From: an uncultured Acetatifactor sp.
Lineage (GTDB): Bacteria > Bacillota > Clostridia > Lachnospirales > Lachnospiraceae
NCBI GenBank assembly: GCA_910589655.1
Contig: CAJUTJ010000058.1
Coordinates: 1 to 64,000, forward strand
Direction of reading: 5' to 3'
DNA: 64,000 bases
The notes below the pieces were generated by a model. It ran no database searches. It was not told the DNA's origin and saw only the letters and a list, made by a program, of their open reading frames with translations. The position numbers were made by a program, and so were the translations under genes. This document shows positions 5,678-14,568 of this stretch, piece by piece; position 1 is the stretch's first letter, and every line of letters starts with the position of its first letter.

Positions 5678-7420
5678 GTGAAAAAAGTATCAAGTTATAT
5701 TATGGAACATATCTGGGGTTATATTGCAGCCGTCTTCTGCCTCATTATCGGTGTGGCATTGGATATGCTCTCTCCCCAGCTTACCAAACGAATGATCGAT
5801 GATGTCATCATGGGCGGACGGCTGGAGCTTTTAAGCTACCTGCTGCTGGGCTTCCTCATCGTAGGTCTGGGAAAATGTGTGTTTATGTACGTCAAAGAAT
5901 ATCTCTTTGATGTGATGAGCTCCAAAATCTGCGCCCAGATGCGCCGGAATCTCTTCCGCCACCTTCAGGGGCTTTCCGCAGATTTCTACGACAGAAACAA
6001 TACCGGAGAACTGATGGCCAGAGTGAAGGAGGACGTGGATCATATCTGGGACGGTTTAAGCTATGTGGGTATGCTGTTGATCGAAGTCACGGTACATACC
6101 GTACTGGTTCTCACCTGCATGTACCGTCTCAGCCCGAAGCTTGCCCTGATCCCCACCGCCGCAATGCTTTTCTGCGGGACATTGGCTATTTTTCTGGAGC
6201 GCAGACTGGATAAGGTATACGAAGAAATCAGCGAGGAAAACGCCAAACTGAATACCGTGGCAGAGGAAAATCTTGCAGGAGTCCGCACCGTGCGGGCTTT
6301 TGCCAGAGAAAAGTTCGAAATCAAGAAATTCCTCTCCCACAACCGGCGCTACTATGAACTGAATATGAAGCAGTCCCGAATCTTCGTCAAATACCACCCG
6401 CTGTTCACCCTTGTCACGAAGCTGCTGCCCCTGACCGTGCTCCTTGCGGGAGGGGTCATGGTGATGCAGGGAGAGACCGCTTCCGGCGGTGTATTCACTC
6501 TCGGTTCACTGGGTGCCTTCGTGGAATACTCCAACAACATCGTATGGCCTATGGAAATGCTGGGCTGGCTCACCAACAGCTTTTCTTCCGCTGTGGCGTC
6601 CAATCGCAAGCTGAAGAAAATCTATGCGGAAACGCCCACCATCAAAGAGGAGGAAAACCCGAAGCAGCTGGAATGCGTGAAGGGTGAAATCGCCTTTGAA
6701 CAGGTAAGCTTCCGAAGGGATAACACGGAAATTTTGAAGGATATCAATTTCCACATTGCTCCCGGCTCCACCTTGGGTGTCATGGGCGCCACAGGTTCCG
6801 GTAAAACTTCCATGGTGCAGCTGCTGCAAAGGCTGTACGACTGCACCGACGGGCGGATCCTCTTAGACGGCACGGATATCCGCAGATTGTCTCTGGGACA
6901 GCTGCGGGAAAGTATTTCCGTGGTGACTCAGGATGTATTTCTGTTCTCCGACACTATCTCCGACAATGTGCGTCTCGGAAAACAGGCTCTCACCGATTTC
7001 GAGCTGGTAAAGTCTGCTTCTCAGGCGGCGCAGGCATCGGAATTTATCGAAAAGCTGGAATCCGGTTATGACACCGTCATCGGAGAGCGGGGTGTGGGAC
7101 TGTCCGGCGGTCAGAAGCAAAGGATCAGTATTGCCAGAGCTCTGGCAAAAAAGAATCCCATTTTGGTGATGGACGACTCCACCTCCGCTCTGGATATGGA
7201 GACGGAGGCAGCGATCCAAAAGACGTTAAACGATCTGCCGGATACTACCAAGATTATTATTGCCCACCGTGTCAGCGCCGTATGCCATGCGGACGAAATC
7301 CTGTTTTTGGAGGACGGCCGGATTGCCGAGCGCGGAACTCATGAAGAACTGTTGGCCAAAAAAGGGCTTTATTACGAAACATATCAATTACAGATGGGAG
7401 GTGCCATTTATGCCGATTAA
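5678..7420 (+). CDS. Heterodimeric ABC exporter, subunit with degenerate site (BmrC-like)
   Basis: 580 aa half-transporter: an N-terminal six-helix exporter transmembrane domain (about 1-310) fused to a nucleotide-binding domain. Walker A GATGSGKTS starts near G370, the signature LSGGQKQR is near 475 and Walker B is ILVMDDSTSALD near 495-506. The residue after the Walker B aspartate is Asp (D500), not the catalytic Glu. This marks the degenerate partner in heterodimeric exporters such as BmrCD and TM287/288. The start is GTG at 5678 (GAGGG just upstream). The longer in-frame ATG at 5537 lies inside the terminator hairpin and would add a 47-residue tail not seen in the family. It overlaps the next gene by 11 nt. 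Likely an inner-membrane multidrug or peptide exporter; substrate unknown. Confidence 0.92.
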   Translation: MKKVSSYIMEHIWGYIAAVFCLIIGVALDMLSPQLTKRMIDDVIMGGRLELLSYLLLGFLIVGLGKCVFMYVKEYLFDVMSSKICAQMRRNLFRHLQGLSADFYDRNNTGELMARVKEDVDHIWDGLSYVGMLLIEVTVHTVLVLTCMYRLSPKLALIPTAAMLFCGTLAIFLERRLDKVYEEISEENAKLNTVAEENLAGVRTVRAFAREKFEIKKFLSHNRRYYELNMKQSRIFVKYHPLFTLVTKLLPLTVLLAGGVMVMQGETASGGVFTLGSLGAFVEYSNNIVWPMEMLGWLTNSFSSAVASNRKLKKIYAETPTIKEEENPKQLECVKGEIAFEQVSFRRDNTEILKDINFHIAPGSTLGVMGATGSGKTSMVQLLQRLYDCTDGRILLDGTDIRRLSLGQLRESISVVTQDVFLFSDTISDNVRLGKQALTDFELVKSASQAAQASEFIEKLESGYDTVIGERGVGLSGGQKQRISIARALAKKNPILVMDDSTSALDMETEAAIQKTLNDLPDTTKIIIAHRVSAVCHADEILFLEDGRIAERGTHEELLAKKGLYYETYQLQMGGAIYAD

Positions 7421-9206
7421 TTCTTTTAAAGAAGATGAGCGCACCGTGGAGCAGGGAAAAATGAAAACGCTGCTGCGGCTGTTCTCCTATCTTCTCGCTT
7501 ATAAAAAGGAGATCCTTCTGGTTCTCTTCATAATGCTGTTCTGTGTAGGTGTGTCTCTGGCAAACCCGCTGTTTGTGGAAACCGCCATCGACACCTATAT
7601 CAGTGCGGGAAATTTCCCGGGGCTGGTGAAGCTGATTCTGACTGCTCTTCTGCTGAATGTGGCAATGGTTTTGTTTACCAAGCTGCGGATGCACATAATG
7701 AACCGTGTGTGTAACAGCATTCTGATGACCATTCGTCAGGAACTGTACACCCACATTCAGACGCTGGACTTTCACTTTTTTGACAGCCGGCCTACGGGTA
7801 AGATACTCTCCCGCATTATCGGGGATATCAACTCTCTGAAAGATGTGCTGGGAAATTGTGTGACCACTCTGATCCCTGACTTTATCACCATCAGTGCCGT
7901 CATCGTTATCATGTTGACCAAAAGTCCGGCTCTTACGGCCGCCTCCCTGTGTACGCTGCCCCTTTTGGCGGCGGGCGTATGGTATATCCAGACACGCTCC
8001 CATAAGAGATGGCAGCTGTTCCGCAAAAAATCTTCCAATATGAACGCTTTCGTCCACGAGGATCTGTCCGGAATGCGCATTATACAGAGCTTCCATGCGG
8101 AACAGGAAACGGACGACACTTTTTACAGGCTCACGGAGGAACACAGGACAGCCTTTACCAGCGCCTGCCGCATCAACGACGCTATCGGCTCCGTTATTGA
8201 CTTTTGTTGGGGAGTAAGCACCGCGGCGCTGTATTTTGCGGGAATCAAGATTCTGGGACCGGATCAGGTGTCCGTGGGAACGCTGCTGGCTTTTGGCAGC
8301 TATATCGGGATGTTCTGGCATCCCATCATGAACCTCAGCGACTTCTACAAACAGCTGATTACCAATCTGGCGGCGGCGGAACGTGTCTTTGAGGTTCTGG
8401 ACACCCCTTCGGAGATTACCGACGAAAAGGCTGTGGGTGAGCTTTCCGATATCAAAGGGGAAGTGGTATTCGATCAAGTATCCTTCGCATACTCGGATGC
8501 TCCGGACATTACCGTGCTGGAAAATGTTTCTTTCCGCATCAAGCCCGGCGAGACCATCGCTTTGGTGGGACCCACCGGAGCCGGAAAAACAACCATTGTC
8601 AATTTAATCAGCAGGTTCTATAATGCTACTAAAGGACATGTGCTGATCGACGGCAAAGATGTTCAGGAAGTGACTTTGAACTCTCTCCGCTCCCAGATGG
8701 GTATTATGACACAGGATAATTTTCTCTTTACCGGAACGGTCATGGACAATATCCGTTACGGCAGGCTGGATGCCACGGACGAGGAATGTATTGCCGCGGC
8801 CAAGGCGGTCAGCGCCCACGATTTCATTATGAAGCTGGAAAAGGGATATGACACGGAACTCTCGGAGCGGGGCGGCGGTCTGTCCGTAGGCCAGAAGCAG
8901 CTTCTGGCCTTCGCCAGAACCTTTGTCTCCATGCCCGGTATCTTAATCTTGGATGAGGCAACTTCCAGCATTGATACCAAGACGGAAGTATTGGTGCAGA
9001 ACGGAATTGAAGCTCTGTTGTCAGGGCGGACTTCTTTTGTCATTGCACACAGATTGTCTACGATTCAAAAGGCCGACAGGATTTTTGTCATTGACAGCAA
9101 GGGGATTCTGGAGGAGGGTTCCGCCAGAGAACTGATGCAGAAGAAAGGAGCTTACTACAAGCTTTATATGGCACAGTTTACACAGGCATCTCCGGGGACG
9201 GTGTAA
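7410..9206 (+). CDS. Heterodimeric ABC exporter, catalytic subunit (BmrD-like)
   Basis: 598 aa, an exporter transmembrane domain followed by a nucleotide-binding domain. Walker A GPTGAGKTT starts near G387. Walker B ILILDEATSSID keeps the catalytic glutamate (E516). The signature is LSVGQKQ (near 491) instead of LSGGQ, the usual counterpart in the subunit that pairs with a Walker-B-degenerate partner, so the two genes together make one consensus and one degenerate ATP site. The start is ATG at 7410 with GGGAGGT 8 nt upstream, inside the end of the previous gene, implying translational coupling. Upstream in-frame codons back to 7260 lie within the partner gene and are not used. No clear terminator follows. 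Confidence 0.93.
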   Translation: MPINSFKEDERTVEQGKMKTLLRLFSYLLAYKKEILLVLFIMLFCVGVSLANPLFVETAIDTYISAGNFPGLVKLILTALLLNVAMVLFTKLRMHIMNRVCNSILMTIRQELYTHIQTLDFHFFDSRPTGKILSRIIGDINSLKDVLGNCVTTLIPDFITISAVIVIMLTKSPALTAASLCTLPLLAAGVWYIQTRSHKRWQLFRKKSSNMNAFVHEDLSGMRIIQSFHAEQETDDTFYRLTEEHRTAFTSACRINDAIGSVIDFCWGVSTAALYFAGIKILGPDQVSVGTLLAFGSYIGMFWHPIMNLSDFYKQLITNLAAAERVFEVLDTPSEITDEKAVGELSDIKGEVVFDQVSFAYSDAPDITVLENVSFRIKPGETIALVGPTGAGKTTIVNLISRFYNATKGHVLIDGKDVQEVTLNSLRSQMGIMTQDNFLFTGTVMDNIRYGRLDATDEECIAAAKAVSAHDFIMKLEKGYDTELSERGGGLSVGQKQLLAFARTFVSMPGILILDEATSSIDTKTEVLVQNGIEALLSGRTSFVIAHRLSTIQKADRIFVIDSKGILEEGSARELMQKKGAYYKLYMAQFTQASPGTV

Positions 9207-9518
9207 TTAATCTTCCTATGGTGAGTAACGATGAGCCTCATACACGGCAAGTGCCGCCAGAGGGCGTCACTCGCCGGAGTCTCCTCTCCACATCTCACTC
9301 ATGCCGCCCCGACGCCTGTATCTTGCAAGCCTTTAAATAATTTATGTAGGCTCGGGATGTGTTGCTGCGGGCTTTGATAATTTGTAGTAGGTAAATTCTG
9401 TAATGGTTGGTCTGATGTGGCGGCTGGTAAATGCGGTGGGAAAATTATTAGGAAATGAGTTATGTTACTGAACGGACTGGGGCTTCTGATGCAGGGTGCT
9501 AAGTCAGGGAGGACGGAA
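9207..9518. other. Gene-free stretch after the exporter operon
   Basis: About 310 bp. I see only weak palindromes (for example ATGAG-C-CTCAT near 9230) and GC-rich short repeats around 9245-9300; no ORF with a ribosome binding site, and no copy of the repeat families. AT-rich sequence from 9340 on presumably holds the promoter of the acetyltransferase gene. An in-frame ATG at 9462 is an alternative start for that gene. Confidence 0.4.
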
Positions 9519-10061
9519 ATGATTTATTATAATGGGGATGATTTATTAATCCGTAATTTGGAGCAGACGGATATTCCGATGATTGCGAGTGAGGAAATCG
9601 CTCAGGGGTGGCATGATACTACGGAAAAGTATGAAATGCGATTTCGGCATCAGGCGGAGGGAAAAGGGGTTGCATTAGTTGCTGAGTATAAGGGAAATGT
9701 AGCCGGTTATATTAATGTATATTCTATTTCCGAATGCGGTCCGTTTGTCGATAAAGAGTATCCCGAAATTGTTGATTTTGGAGTTTTGGTGAAGTACCGC
9801 AGAAATGGGATTGGCAGCAAGTTGATGGATATCGCCGAGCGGATCGCCTCCGGCTATTCAGATGTGGTTTGTCTTGGGGTCGGGCTGCACAGCGGATATG
9901 GCAGCGCCCAGAGAATGTATGTGAAAAGAGGTTATGTTCCCGACGGCACAGGTGTCTGGTATGGAAAGGAAGCTTGCAAGCCCTATGCGGATTATTGCAA
10001 TGATGATGATTTGATTCTGTATATGTCTAAAAAAATGTATGAAAGCAGTACTCTACCATGA
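9519..10061 (+). CDS. GNAT-family N-acetyltransferase
   Basis: 180 aa, single GNAT domain. It starts MIYYNGDDLLIRNLEQTD; the acetyl-CoA-binding core is FGVLVKYRRNGIGSKLMDIAE (about residues 87-107), matching motif A V-x-x-x-x-R/Q-x-x-G-I/N-G-x. It would transfer an acetyl group from acetyl-CoA to an amine on an unknown substrate. The start at 9519 is chosen because GGGAGG stands 7 nt upstream; an ATG 19 codons earlier (9462) has a weaker site. It overlaps the next gene by 4 nt (ATGA), so the two are co-translated. Family assignment is firm, substrate unknown. Confidence 0.88.
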   Translation: MIYYNGDDLLIRNLEQTDIPMIASEEIAQGWHDTTEKYEMRFRHQAEGKGVALVAEYKGNVAGYINVYSISECGPFVDKEYPEIVDFGVLVKYRRNGIGSKLMDIAERIASGYSDVVCLGVGLHSGYGSAQRMYVKRGYVPDGTGVWYGKEACKPYADYCNDDDLILYMSKKMYESSTLP

Positions 10062-10489
10062 ATGAACAAAAGAACATTATCCGTCTCACACAGGCGGAAA
10101 TAAAGCGTCTGGAAATATTGGAAAAAAGGTATAAAAACGCCGCCCGGGCAAGGTTTGAAGCCCGGACGGCTTATTATCATGCTATTACCGGAGGGCACTA
10201 CACTTCCATCACCATTCGGGATCAGAAGACCCGCTGGGGAAGCTGCTCTTCCCGGGGCACATTGTCTTTTAATTACCGTCTGATCTTTGCACCGCCAAAG
10301 GTGTTGGATTATGTAGTGGTTCATGAGCTCTGTCATCTGACCCATATGAACCACTCCAAAGATTTCTGGAATATGGTTGCTTCCGTCATGCCCGACTACA
10401 AAGTATGCAAAAACTGGCTTAAAGAACACGGTCACGAACTGGCTATAGAGAATTACCTCCAAAAACGTGGTATTTCCGTCACACTCTGA
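10058..10489 (+). CDS. YgjP-like zinc metallopeptidase (DUF45/M48-type)
   Basis: 143 aa. It has the motif HELCHLTHMNHSKDFW with H89, E90 and H93 as the HExxH zinc/catalytic core and H99 nearby, preceded by TRWGSCSSRGTLSFNYRLI (about 58-76), the hallmark of the YgjP (DUF45) family of putative metal-dependent hydrolases. Full-length YgjP proteins run to about 230 residues and include an N-terminal beta-rich part that is missing here, so this is a short form carrying just the catalytic half. It is translationally coupled to the acetyltransferase. The true substrate is not known for the family. Confidence 0.88.
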   Translation: MNEQKNIIRLTQAEIKRLEILEKRYKNAARARFEARTAYYHAITGGHYTSITIRDQKTRWGSCSSRGTLSFNYRLIFAPPKVLDYVVVHELCHLTHMNHSKDFWNMVASVMPDYKVCKNWLKEHGHELAIENYLQKRGISVTL

Positions 10490-10639
10490 TCCTTTTCCCG
10501 GCATTATATTCTTCCGAAACTCCTGTCGTGCCGCTCCGGCGGCGGAGCTGGCTCCTCCGCTCTGCATCACCGCACGCAACGAAGCATCCGTCCTACACAT
10601 TATAAAGCTTCTTCCCGAGACGGTTTCTGCCCCAAATCT

Positions 10640-13111
10640 CTAACGGTTCTCATCCACGAATATCTGTGCCCGGCTCTGAATAACATTCGCTACGTCTCTT
10701 GCGCTCTTCTGTCCGGTATAAAAAGCTCCCATCTCTTCATTGACAATGTTAAGCACATCTTCGTTATAGTAATATGCTCTGTCCACAGACAGGACAAAGT
10801 TTATAACTTGATCCAGCTGCTCCTGAGACAAGGGCGGCAAAGGAATCTCCTCTCCGTTAATATAGAAGGTATCCTCATACTCTATTTCATTTCCGTTCTC
10901 ATCCCTATAAGTAGGCTTCTGCAGAGCTTTCTGTGACTGTTCCATAAATACCTGTTTATTTACGGCCATTCCCCACTCCAATTCCTTTTGGTATTCATCC
11001 GTGAGATAATAGCGGACAAATTCCCATGCTCCGTCAAGATTCGCGGATTTTGCAGAAAGCACAAAGGATTGGTTGGCACTGATATAAGAACCCTTTCCGC
11101 TCTCGGTGGGGAAACCGATATAGGTTACAGGTTCACCGAAGTTACCGTTCAATTGATAGTTGAGGTTGGACATATTCCCGATATACAACTGCATTAACAG
11201 CGTCCTGTTATCACGATACTGAGATTCGTAAGACGTCCAATAATTGTCGTTGCCGTACAAGGAATCCCAGTCAATCTCCTCCGGCAGAGTCTTGGCGTAT
11301 TCCATCATATTGATAAAATTATCGCTGTTAAAGGAGCACTTTCCTGTTTTCACATCAATAAAATCATTGCCGCAGTACTGCATTGCCGTACTCATAAAAC
11401 CATCTCTGCTTAATTCACCGATGGCTTGGGCGTCTTCACCCATAGATGCAACCACCTGCTTCATCTCCTCCAAGGTCCAGCTCGTCCGGTCTCCTACCAG
11501 AGATGTCTTGGCGATCATAGTGTTGACGCTAAAGTTCGGCACCACATAATATAAGGTTCCGTCCACGGAATATGCATCAAACACATTCTGCAAAAACTCC
11601 ACTTGTGACAATTCCGGATCCTGCTCGATCAAGCTGCCGATATCGGCCACCAATCCCTTGGAAATATATGTTTCTACAGGCATGTTATCCGGAATCAGAA
11701 TATCGGGCATACCGCCTGTAATGATATCGTTATTCAGCTGCGTATAACCGGCCTGATAATCATCGAAAGTATTATAAGAATTGTATTCCTTCAATACGAT
11801 TCTGTAAGCATCGCTTTCTCGGTTAAACTCTACCACTCTCTGTCTTATGTCACTGCCTACCCAATTGCCGGCCAGCACTACCACCGCCTTGTCGGGAATA
11901 TCCGCAGGATCTCTGTAGGTGAACAGCGCAGCCTTGATATCTTCTCCGTAATTTTCATTATAAATTCCGATAAAACTGTCTTGATTTAGTTCAATCAGGC
12001 CAAGGAAATTTGAAATATTTACATCGGAATTGACAAAATCCATTTTCTTTGTAACATTCTCGTCACCCTGATTATAGATATATATTCCGTCATTCATGGA
12101 AAATACCAAATCGCTTTCCATTCCTGTACTCATATTTCCATAGCCGTACATGCTGAAAGAAACAGGCATTTCTGCAGGTTCTCCCAAGGTATCCGTCTCA
12201 GGGTCATAAGATGCCATATAGCACTTTGTCCAGTCGTTTTCGTCCGAATATATGACAAGCATAGTACCGTCTTGCCGTGCCAATGCATACTGGCGGTAAT
12301 TAAGCACTTGACCGGTTTCTTCCGACAGTTTCTCTCTCTCGGAGAGAGTCCCGTCGCTGCCCACATCCATTCGATACATATTATCGCCGTTCAGCAAAAG
12401 CTTTGCACTGCCGTCTTCGCCCGCAATGAGCGCACTGACATAGAGCCATTCCGCCCCTTCCTCGTCAGAGCGCAGCCCTTCCACCTCCGTCTCCCAGAGC
12501 CTGCTTCCGTCCGTGTCCCAACAGCAGACATAGGTGCGGTTTTCCCTTACGACTTGTTCCTGATTGGTGTAGTCTTCAAAGTTATAGAACTTAGTTCCGA
12601 AAATTTTCCCATCGAAAGATATCGTGAAATTGCCGAAGCTTGTGTTTTCCCAGATATCGGATATCTCTCCGTCTGAAGCTCCGGAATCCCCTTCGCTGCT
12701 GTCCTGAGCCGCCCCTTCTTCCGATGCTTCCTCCCCGTCGGAAGTATCCAGCTTAATGGTCTGGAGGTTGGATCCGTCCTCATTTACCACGATCAGATTT
12801 ACATCCACAACGGCTTCATTCTTCGACCAGTCATTGGCCTCCACCACCACATATACTTTATCCTCTCGATATTCCACGGCATATACGTTCGTATAACCGT
12901 TTTCGGGGTCAACAAACTTAGGAAAATCAAACTCTTTCATCTGATAGACATTCTCCTTTGCCAGCTGCGCATTTGCAGAGCTGGTTCCCCGATTGCCGGA
13001 GCTGCCCATATTCCCGTTGCTTCCGTTCGTCCTGTCTCCACAGGCGCTGAGTCCTGCCGTCATAATGAGCGCAAGACCTACGGCCATTGACTTTCTTACC
13101 CACTTTCTCAT
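10640..13111 (-). CDS. Large sugar-type extracellular solute-binding lipoprotein (paralog 2)
   Basis: 823 aa. A signal peptide ends in the lipobox LSAC (C24), so the protein is lipid-anchored outside the membrane. After a Gly/Asn/Ser linker, residues about 45-420 have repeated short beta strands and aspartate/tryptophan-rich turns resembling a beta-propeller. The C-terminal 400 residues are a family-1 solute-binding protein (VVLAGNWVGSDIRQRVVEFN near 425, ending GQKSARDVANVIQSRAQIFV). The size is twice that of normal sugar-binding proteins. The C-terminus and layout match the protein at 18405-20732, so the two are paralogs at opposite ends of one cluster. Probable glycan capture for the permeases at 16404-18253; substrate unknown. 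Confidence 0.87.
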   Translation of the reverse strand: MRKWVRKSMAVGLALIMTAGLSACGDRTNGSNGNMGSSGNRGTSSANAQLAKENVYQMKEFDFPKFVDPENGYTNVYAVEYREDKVYVVVEANDWSKNEAVVDVNLIVVNEDGSNLQTIKLDTSDGEEASEEGAAQDSSEGDSGASDGEISDIWENTSFGNFTISFDGKIFGTKFYNFEDYTNQEQVVRENRTYVCCWDTDGSRLWETEVEGLRSDEEGAEWLYVSALIAGEDGSAKLLLNGDNMYRMDVGSDGTLSEREKLSEETGQVLNYRQYALARQDGTMLVIYSDENDWTKCYMASYDPETDTLGEPAEMPVSFSMYGYGNMSTGMESDLVFSMNDGIYIYNQGDENVTKKMDFVNSDVNISNFLGLIELNQDSFIGIYNENYGEDIKAALFTYRDPADIPDKAVVVLAGNWVGSDIRQRVVEFNRESDAYRIVLKEYNSYNTFDDYQAGYTQLNNDIITGGMPDILIPDNMPVETYISKGLVADIGSLIEQDPELSQVEFLQNVFDAYSVDGTLYYVVPNFSVNTMIAKTSLVGDRTSWTLEEMKQVVASMGEDAQAIGELSRDGFMSTAMQYCGNDFIDVKTGKCSFNSDNFINMMEYAKTLPEEIDWDSLYGNDNYWTSYESQYRDNRTLLMQLYIGNMSNLNYQLNGNFGEPVTYIGFPTESGKGSYISANQSFVLSAKSANLDGAWEFVRYYLTDEYQKELEWGMAVNKQVFMEQSQKALQKPTYRDENGNEIEYEDTFYINGEEIPLPPLSQEQLDQVINFVLSVDRAYYYNEDVLNIVNEEMGAFYTGQKSARDVANVIQSRAQIFVDENR

Positions 13112-13365
13112 AATCTCTCCTCCTATTCCGGTTCCCTATCCCCAGTACTCCATCCTGCCAAAATTAAACCTCGGATCTCCCTGTTTCTCGCCATTGCGTC
13201 GTTAAAATTTCCAGACAATGCTTGTGTTCGCCGTCGAAATTTCGTCTGGCACTGGCACAAACCATACAGCCCTAACATCCAATTTCTGACTGGGTAGAGC
13301 ACTGGAACGTTCGACGAATAGTTGAACCAATCACGCAGAATGCCTTTCCGAGTCCTTCTATCTCT

Positions 13366-14559
13366 TCAAAGGAAATCTTCTATCTCTTCAAAGTCGTCTT
13401 CAAACGTTTTCCGCCTGCGCTTTTTTCTTCTCCGGAATCGTTTCCCGGAGGACTTCTCTTTCGGAAGGCTTTCCCCCGAAAAGGGTTCCCCGGTTCCCTT
13501 TTTCACCGCTCTTGCCGCCCTCAGGCGTTCTATCAGCCTTTCCAGCTTATCCTTGGCTTTCAGCCGCACATCCCGCAGCGTCCACCCTTTATGCCTCCAC
13601 CAGATAATAAAGGCTATAAGGAGAAGTATGACAGGATACAAAAGAGTAAGCAGCTGCAGCAAGGTCAGTATCATCAAAATATCTTCGTACCCTCTCGCCA
13701 TATTCTCCCAATACGGGTAGATGATTCCTTTTCCGTTCATGGAACGGACACCGAATTGTCCGATCAGTTTCAACCGGGACAGCAGTGAATAACGTGCGCT
13801 GTTCTCCACCACCTCCGTGGCATTCTCTTCCTTGCCCAGATTCTCCTTTACATGGTTATATGCAAAACCTGTAACGGGATCCGGCATCACGATCTCGTAA
13901 TGATTGATGCCGTAACTGGTGCCCAGTGTTTCCAAAGTCTCCAGTGAAACATAGACCAGCGTGCCCTCCAGCCCCGCCGCCTCTGCCAGACGTCCCTCCG
14001 GCCGCTCCACCACTCCGGTTACGATATGAGGAATCCCCGAGATATATACGGTCATTCCGGCCACGTCATAGGATCCGAAAAGCTGCCATGCGGCATCTTT
14101 GTCAATGACACAATAATCCTGCATCAGGTCGTTTCCCGAAAAGTAAGCGCCGTTGATCAGCGTCAAGGGATGAAACAAAAAGAAGTCCCCGCCGATTCCT
14201 ATGGCGTCCGCAGTAACGGAAGTCTTGTTGTTGGACAATGTAATCTTGCCGTCCGCGCTGTAAGCATCCGCCCACAGTCTGGCGCCGGGATTCTCCGACT
14301 CCTGCACCACGGAGGCCTCCGTCAGAGCACTGTCTATCCCGTGCTCAAACATCAAAATGGTATCCTCCGTGGTTTCGGAATCCGCGGCAAAGAAACAGCT
14401 TACCTGCGCCGCATCGTTCTCCTTGCTCCACCGCCTTGCCATCTGCTGGGTATCCTGCGCACCTATGATTTGATTTGTCGTAATAAGCAGGATCAGGAAA
14501 ATCAGAAACGATAGCCCCCCGCTGATTCCCAACACAAGTTTTTTCATAGTCTGCCTCAT
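13366..14559 (-). CDS. MacB-PCD-like membrane protein lacking a full FtsX core
   Basis: About 398 aa. One N-terminal transmembrane helix (LVLGISGGLSFLIFLILLI) is followed by a large extracellular region resembling the MacB periplasmic core domain (PLTLINGAYFSGNDLMQD, DKDAAWQLFG, ITGVVE-type strands). A hydrophobic stretch near 285-315 (ILTLLQLLTLLYPVILLLIAF) is followed by a very basic tail. A true MacB/FtsX permease has three C-terminal helices; here there is room for one or at most two, and no ATPase is nearby. It may act with the HlyD-like protein just upstream. The start is taken at 14559 (AAGGA 6 nt upstream); the ATG at 14547 is an alternative. The last codons lie in a 22-bp tandem duplication (13355-13371 and 13377-13393) that includes the stop. 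Confidence 0.7.
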   Translation of the reverse strand: MRQTMKKLVLGISGGLSFLIFLILLITTNQIIGAQDTQQMARRWSKENDAAQVSCFFAADSETTEDTILMFEHGIDSALTEASVVQESENPGARLWADAYSADGKITLSNNKTSVTADAIGIGGDFFLFHPLTLINGAYFSGNDLMQDYCVIDKDAAWQLFGSYDVAGMTVYISGIPHIVTGVVERPEGRLAEAAGLEGTLVYVSLETLETLGTSYGINHYEIVMPDPVTGFAYNHVKENLGKEENATEVVENSARYSLLSRLKLIGQFGVRSMNGKGIIYPYWENMARGYEDILMILTLLQLLTLLYPVILLLIAFIIWWRHKGWTLRDVRLKAKDKLERLIERLRAARAVKKGTGEPFSGESLPKEKSSGKRFRRRKKRRRKTFEDDFEEIEDFL

Positions 14560-14568
14560 TTCCAATCC

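Noticed and set aside
7272..8477. 401-codon minus-strand ORF
   Set aside because: Covers the two ABC exporter genes in antisense; the sense proteins carry all family motifs.
13200..13330. Possible further repeat copy between the MacB-like and binding-protein genes (CCAGACAATGC .. TGGCACAAACCAT)
   Set aside because: Only a few bases agree with repeat D, not enough for assignment.
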